From Candidatus Peregrinibacteria bacterium RIFOXYB2_FULL_33_20 (lineage in GTDB: Bacteria > Patescibacteriota > Gracilibacteria > UBA1369 > GWF2-33-10), in assembly GCA_001788835.1 (NCBI GenBank), contig MFXK01000016.1, forward strand, positions 1 through 50,226: a DNA stretch of 50,226 bases, written 5' to 3'. A model generated the notes under the pieces. That model had not been told where the DNA came from, did no database searches, and saw nothing but the letters and a program-made list of their open reading frames with translations. Positions within the stretch are counted from its first letter, which is position 1; every line of letters begins with the position of its first letter. Positions 46,382-50,226 of the stretch are shown in pieces. Made by a program: the position numbers and the translations under genes.

Positions 46382-46719
46382 GGATCAAGCGGAAAATTGT
46401 TTGAAGAAATAAAATCCTTATGACAACCCACCCTACCCTCCCTTGAAATGGAGGGGAACTAATTCCCAAAAAACTTGCTCGGATATAGTTTGATTTTTTC
46501 TAAGTTCTCTAACAGTATCTTTTATAATACTATCCATAAATATTATTTATTAGAAATATTTGTTTATAAGTTCTATCCCCCCATCTTTTTCAAGGGAGGG
46601 GGCAAGAGGGGGGCGGGTTGTCTTCGCAAGCAATAAAACTTTCTATAATTTATAATATATTTCTAGTCTTTTCATGAATTTTTTAAACTATTTCTTCAAA
46701 CCAATTTCCGCTTGATCCC
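46382..46719. mobile_element. Composite repeat: outer inverted repeat around a DUF559 remnant
   Basis: Left arm 46382-46410 (ggatcaagcggaaaattg ...) and right arm 46663-46719 (ending ccgcttgatcc) match the arms around the GIY-YIG element at 15616-16096. Here the interior is a different cassette, the 201-bp DUF559 remnant. Confidence 0.6.
46422..46622 (-). mobile_element. 201-bp element with a DUF559 N-terminal remnant
   Basis: Inverted ends start gacaaccca and end gggttgtc, with inner cctcccttgaaa/tttcaagggagg. Minus-strand ATG at 46535-46537 opens MDSIIKDTVRELRKNQTISE then QVFWELV, the usual start of a DUF559 protein, which breaks off after about 28 residues. The catalytic part is gone, so this is an internally deleted cassette. 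Confidence 0.75.
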
Positions 46720-46743
46720 CAATTTAGGGAACACGGCTCTTAT

Positions 46744-46772
46744 TTGACTTATCAGTAAAAAAGTTTTAAGAT
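46744..46772 (+). promoter_or_regulatory. Probable kinase promoter
   Basis: TTGACT (46744-46749), 17-nt spacer, TAAGAT (46767-46772), 27 nt before the ATG at 46800. No Shine-Dalgarno sequence precedes the start. Confidence 0.6.
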
Positions 46773-46799
46773 GCTTAATCTATTTCAAAACTTTTATTA

Positions 46800-47726
46800 A
46801 TGAGAGATATTCTGATCCCACAAATGGTTGAAATCATTGATAATGAGTGTTCTAAATATCGATTAGATGAAAAATTAGGTGAAGGCGGTATTGGATCTGT
46901 GTATAAAGCTCACAAACTTGGGTACACACCAAACATTTGTTGCGTTAAGCTTATCATTCGTGGAGACCTAACTAGATTTAATGAGTCTATAAGAGCTATG
47001 GAGACTTTACCTGCCCATCCAAACATTCAATCTTATCAATGCTCTGAAGCTATAATAGTACCCTTCCAAATAGATAATACTCAATACAGAGCTCCTTGTT
47101 ACGTCGTTATTACTAATTATCTAGAAGGAAGACTTTTAACACCAGAGATTTTAGGACCTATTTATTCTCTTGAATACATAAGAAATCTTACTAGAGTTTT
47201 ACTCAACACTCTACTATTATTAGAAACTTTAGAAACTCATGGAATTGTCCACAGAGATATTAAGCGACAAAATTTATTATTATCTCAATCTAAAGAAGTG
47301 TTGTTATTGGATTTTGATATGGCTATGACAGCAGGAAAAAGGACAAGACATACTGTTGGAAGCTTACCTTATTTACCTCCTGAAGCTTTTTTAAGGGAAC
47401 ACACTGAAGACACTCGTTTTGATATTTATCAACTAGGAATGATGGGAGCTGGCTTTTTATTTGGTTTTCAAGAATTTCTAAAGTTAGCCGAAGAATGGTA
47501 TTGGGATAAAGTACTAAACGTACCAGAGTCACACGATAAAAAAGTAATTCTAACTTTGGACTCTTTGGATAAAGAATCTTTTGAAAAAAAAGAAGATGGT
47601 TTAGCTGGAGCTGTTTATAATTTAATTGTTATTATAAAAAAAATGGTAATTGGCAAATTAGATAAAAGGATAAAACTTCCTGAATTAAAAGGACAACTGA
47701 CTGAATTTTTAAATACCATAAATTAA
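46800..47726 (+). CDS. Eukaryotic-type Ser/Thr protein kinase
   Basis: A 308-residue soluble kinase domain without membrane anchor or sensor domain. Visible subdomains are the glycine loop LGEGGIGSVYKA (about 26-37), the ATP-binding lysine K50 in CCVKLI, and the catalytic loop HRDIKRQN (H151, D153, K155, N158). DFD at 171-173 replaces the usual DFG. The activation segment ends GSLPYLPPEA and DIYQLGMM follows. All key catalytic residues remain, so activity is plausible. The gene is alone between two near-identical CAT tRNA genes and repeat elements; partner and role unknown. Confidence 0.88.
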   Translation: MRDILIPQMVEIIDNECSKYRLDEKLGEGGIGSVYKAHKLGYTPNICCVKLIIRGDLTRFNESIRAMETLPAHPNIQSYQCSEAIIVPFQIDNTQYRAPCYVVITNYLEGRLLTPEILGPIYSLEYIRNLTRVLLNTLLLLETLETHGIVHRDIKRQNLLLSQSKEVLLLDFDMAMTAGKRTRHTVGSLPYLPPEAFLREHTEDTRFDIYQLGMMGAGFLFGFQEFLKLAEEWYWDKVLNVPESHDKKVILTLDSLDKESFEKKEDGLAGAVYNLIVIIKKMVIGKLDKRIKLPELKGQLTEFLNTIN

Positions 47727-47790
47727 ATCATTTAAACTCATCTTCATCATATTCTTCACAATCCTTCAAAGGCTTTAAAATTATATGATT

Positions 47791-47846
47791 TACTGGATAC
47801 CAGCCGGGAGTTTACCCCACACTTTGTTGCGGGGCTGGCATATGAC
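47791..47846. repeat. Solo hairpin of the tactggat/atgac end family
   Basis: tactggataccagcc and ggctggcatatgac enclose a GC-rich loop region. The outer bases match the terminal repeats of the 15664 and 45956 elements, while the stem core differs. Confidence 0.55.
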
Positions 47847-47861
47847 TGTCCCACCTCACAG

Positions 47862-47889
47862 ATCTTAGTTCTTAGTTCTCAATTCTCCT
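47862..47889. repeat. Heptad-phased repeat
   Basis: 7-mers atcttag, ttcttag, ttctcaa, ttctcct overlapping the duplicated tRNA upstream block. Confidence 0.65.
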
Positions 47890-47927
47890 TGCTTTCATAC
47901 TCAAAATAATTTAAAAATATTGAAGCA
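47877..47927 (+). promoter_or_regulatory. Duplicated upstream region of the CAT tRNA, copy 2
   Basis: Same 51-bp block as 46156-46206 with one difference, ending 71 bp before the second tRNA. It carries the same TTGCTT and TAAAAA hexamers. Confidence 0.55.
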
Positions 47928-47954
47928 GGAATGAGTTAAAATGTTTTTTTTACT

Positions 47955-47996
47955 ATTCTACATTCTACATTCTACATTCCATATTCCAAATCCTCC
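47955..47996. repeat. Heptad-phased repeat before second tRNA
   Basis: attctac three times, then attccat, attccaa, atcctcc: six 7-mers in register directly upstream of the tRNA. Confidence 0.8.
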
Positions 47997-47998
47997 TT

Positions 47999-48075
47999 AA
48001 CTGGGTAGCTCAGTTAGTTAGAGCGCGGGACTCATAAGCCCGAGGTCGTGGGTTCGACCCCCACCCCCGCTACCA
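47999..48075 (+). tRNA. tRNA with CAT anticodon, copy 2 (possibly defective)
   Basis: Identical to copy 1 from the GGGTAGCTC segment to CCA except for one D-loop base (G to A). The acceptor 5' strand AACTGGG pairs badly with CCCCGCT: positions 2 and 4 are A-C and T-C mismatches. It encodes CCA but lacks the hairpin repeat after it. It may be a pseudogene or a duplicated target site. Confidence 0.7.
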
Positions 48076-48118
48076 AATTTCACCAGAAATTTCCCTGAAT
48101 ACTAAAATTCATCTAAAT

Positions 48119-48733
48119 TTAGCATCTTTCAAATGTATACTGAAAGATATCTTCATTATTAAACATTGCTCTAATTTGCAAAGTACGAGTGACTAATTCA
48201 AAATCATGTTCCTGCGAAACCAATCTAAACCCTAGAGACATCATATAATCTATAAATAAATCTGTTTGGCAATTTTCTTCTGTAATAATCAATTTTCCTT
48301 TTTTTCTTATTATTCTGGCAACTTGCTTATAAATAAAATCTTCTTCCAAGATACCTTTATCTAAATTGCAAAAGAAAAAATCCGCATATACTAGTTCTAA
48401 TTGCGCTGTCGGGACTTGTTGCAACAAAATAGCAACATCTCCCTGCACCAAATGTTGTTCAACTGAATATGTAATTGGCGTTTGATATCTTCTGAATGGA
48501 TAAATGTTGTTCTCATTTAATTTTTTTATCGCTCTTTCAAGAGCTAATAAATCTGTGTTTTGAGCGCTAATGTCTGAATCTATCCCAAGGCAAAAAACTA
48601 TTCCTTGACGCATTAACCAAGCAATTCTTTCACCATCTGGACCACAACCTAAATCTAAATGAGTTATGTATGTAAAATCTTGTAAACACGAAACATTATC
48701 ATTACCACTTGTTAAAACTTTTGAGTTGAACAT
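48119..48733 (-). CDS. Class I SAM-dependent methyltransferase-like protein
   Basis: A 204-residue soluble protein. Motif I, HLDLGCGPDGERIAWL at about 25-40, is a SAM-binding glycine loop, and CLGIDSD follows as the acidic end of strand 2. QLELVYADFFFCNL fits motif IV, and RIIRKKGKLIITEENC the later strands. No substrate-specific features are recognisable, so RNA, protein or small-molecule targets are all possible. It is downstream of the ClpX-like gene on the same strand with a 46-bp gap, suggesting an operon. Confidence 0.8.
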   Translation of the reverse strand: MFNSKVLTSGNDNVSCLQDFTYITHLDLGCGPDGERIAWLMRQGIVFCLGIDSDISAQNTDLLALERAIKKLNENNIYPFRRYQTPITYSVEQHLVQGDVAILLQQVPTAQLELVYADFFFCNLDKGILEEDFIYKQVARIIRKKGKLIITEENCQTDLFIDYMMSLGFRLVSQEHDFELVTRTLQIRAMFNNEDIFQYTFERC

Positions 48734-48779
48734 AATTTTAAATCACCTAAAAAATCATAATTATAAAAGGTTGCTCCCT

Positions 48780-50057
48780 TTATTGTAAAATTCCCCTCAC
48801 CATATCTTGAGTCAAAGTTATAACTCCATCTGTTCCGTATTTGCCTGGTGCAAATAATATTCCCTCAGTTACTTTATACATAGCTACTTTTAAGCCGTTA
48901 GCTCCTTCCGAATTGTCCATCGACCAACGGACAATTGCTTTTAAAGCGTCTTCATCAATTTGAAAATTATAACCATGTATACGAAATCTACTTTGATACT
49001 GTTTCAATAAAGATTGGGGTGTATCTACTAAAATTGAATATAAAGCCGTTTCACTTAGAGGCTGAAATGGCACATAAGCCTGAAATCTTCTCGCTAATTC
49101 TGAGATGAAACCAAATTCTACAAAATCTCTCTCTGTTGCTCTTTTTAAGGTGTTTTCATCACTTTGCTTATTATCTTCTAATCTATCACTAATAATTTTA
49201 TCTAAACCCTCAAATTTTCCAGATACAATTACCCATAAATTACTTGTATCAAAACTTAATCCTTCCCCCAATTGATATGTTCCTCTATCGAGAATAGGAA
49301 GCAAATCATGCTGTAAATTTTGTCTATCTCGTAATTTATCTATTTCATCAATAAATAAACATCCGTGCGTAGCTCCATTTCTTAATTTTAATCTACGTTG
49401 TTCCTGCCCTTTTCTATTACCATATACTTCCACTATACAAAACTCCCTAAGAATATCTCTAAAATCCACACCTCCTGACCCAATCTGTCCTAACGCTGTA
49501 GCACTTACTTTAACACAAGGTAAACCAATTAACTTAGTTGCCGTAAAAGCGAGATATGTTTTGCCAACGCCAGAAGGACCAAATACCAAATAATTATTTG
49601 GTTCTATCTTAACAAAATTATCAGGAGATAATCTACAAGATATATCAGTTAAACCTACAGCAAAAGACATAGTAGCTGTTTCTTGTCCTACCACAATTGT
49701 ATCTAAATACTGTTTAATTTTGTTTGGTGTGGAAACAATCGGGTTTACCTGAGCTGGTTGATATTCTCTGCCATCTAAAGTTTCTAAACGTAGAAGTTTA
49801 AAACCCTCTCTCACAGCTGCCAACTCAGAAGCAATTTCAGCTTCTGTCGTTATCAGGGCTTGTTGATGTTGTAATTCTTCTAAACCTCTTCGCCAATCAT
49901 GTATGTTGGAACTATTTAATCTTGCCGCTAATTGTCTCATGTTATCTCTACCATCATTTTTTGTACCAGCCATTTTTTCTAGAGCACTTGCAATTCTTCG
50001 AAGTGCTTGTTCATCTTGTACTGCACTTGTTAGCATATCTAATAAGTTTTTTCCCAT
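48780..50057 (-). CDS. Divergent ClpX-like AAA+ ATPase
   Basis: A 425-residue protein. Residues 1-105 are helical and unrelated to the zinc domain of ClpX. The AAA+ module has Walker A FGPSGVGKT (159-167), Walker B CLFIDEID (233-240), VSGKFEGLDKIISDRL matching the ClpX GAFDGLEKII segment, the Arg-finger region FGFISELARRF, and the sensor-2 region GANGLKVAMYK. The pore-loop GYVG of ClpX aligns with GSGG (193-196). The IGF loop that docks ClpP is replaced by DNKQSDENTL. It is therefore probably not a ClpXP unfoldase. Paired with a methyltransferase-like gene. Confidence 0.82.
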   Translation of the reverse strand: MGKNLLDMLTSAVQDEQALRRIASALEKMAGTKNDGRDNMRQLAARLNSSNIHDWRRGLEELQHQQALITTEAEIASELAAVREGFKLLRLETLDGREYQPAQVNPIVSTPNKIKQYLDTIVVGQETATMSFAVGLTDISCRLSPDNFVKIEPNNYLVFGPSGVGKTYLAFTATKLIGLPCVKVSATALGQIGSGGVDFRDILREFCIVEVYGNRKGQEQRRLKLRNGATHGCLFIDEIDKLRDRQNLQHDLLPILDRGTYQLGEGLSFDTSNLWVIVSGKFEGLDKIISDRLEDNKQSDENTLKRATERDFVEFGFISELARRFQAYVPFQPLSETALYSILVDTPQSLLKQYQSRFRIHGYNFQIDEDALKAIVRWSMDNSEGANGLKVAMYKVTEGILFAPGKYGTDGVITLTQDMVRGILQ

Positions 50058-50226
50058 AATAATTTGCCATTAAAAAGCTTAAGAAATCATTTTAAATACT
50101 TATTTGCCAAAAAGTCAATACTGTTATGATAAGGAGATTAATTCGGATCATCTGATTTTTGGTTTAAAAAAATTTATGGATGATTAATTTTTTATTTAAA
50201 ATTCATAAAAACTCCATAAATAACTG

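Noticed and set aside
50058-50226. Right-edge sequence
   Set aside because: AT-rich non-coding stretch with the divergent upstream region of the ClpX-like gene; no feature could be supported.

Overview
The window is AT-rich bacterial DNA (roughly one third G+C), densely coding, read with the standard bacterial code: TGA ends real genes and is not seen inside good ones, which argues against the TGA=Gly Gracilibacteria/Absconditabacteria. The gene set suggests a Patescibacteria/CPR lineage with more metabolism than most, possibly Peregrinibacteria-like. It includes a chromosomal VirD4/TraG-like ATPase, a lone pilT, an FtsQ-like protein, an S-layer protein with SLH domains, lamin-tail-domain surface proteins, RNase Y, RlmN, GroESL and ClpB. 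The lineage is inference; the gene calls rest on motifs read directly. No rRNA operon, CRISPR array, transposase or integrase was seen.

Layout. 1-0.8 kb: left-truncated unknown gene. 0.9-4.2 kb: zwf and aroA; aroA carries two in-frame insertions, one a complete DUF559 nuclease-like cassette between inverted repeats. 4.2-13 kb (minus): clpB behind a perfect CIRCE operator, then purN, a secreted unknown, a coiled-coil protein, purQ and a PurS-PurL fusion. 13-17.5 kb: small and hypothetical genes (two tiny secreted two-cysteine proteins, a Nudix hydrolase without a visible start codon, YajQ) and a decayed GIY-YIG element with perfect 29-bp terminal inverted repeats. 17.5-22.5 kb (minus): pilT, groEL, groES with a second CIRCE, and rny. 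22.8-32.6 kb: unknowns, rmuC, a DUF1003 protein, tRNA-Val, a sigma-region-4/HARE-HTH regulator, rlmN, a radical-SAM protein, ridA, leuB and tRNA-Arg. 32.8-42.4 kb: cell-surface block (SLH protein, 1155-residue lamin-tail/PKD protein, LCP-family protein, TraG-like ATPase). 42.6-45.8 kb: ftsQ-like, conserved unknown, pseudopilin-like protein and dus in one operon. 45.8-48.1 kb: a repeat-rich stretch with a heptanucleotide array, miniature elements and two near-identical CAT-anticodon tRNAs bracketing a Ser/Thr kinase gene. 48.1-50.1 kb (minus): a methyltransferase-like protein and a divergent ClpX-like ATPase.

The genes of known role cover purine synthesis (purN, purQ, purSL), the oxidative pentose phosphate entry step, one shikimate and one leucine-pathway step, HrcA-type heat-shock control, RNA turnover and modification, and envelope building. 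The most unusual material is the repeat ecology: small nuclease cassettes (DUF559, GIY-YIG) between inverted repeats, their internally deleted derivatives, one cassette translated inside aroA, a hairpin repeat joined to the CCA end of two different tRNAs with a compensatory stem change, and intergenic DNA repeatedly built of drifting 7-bp units.
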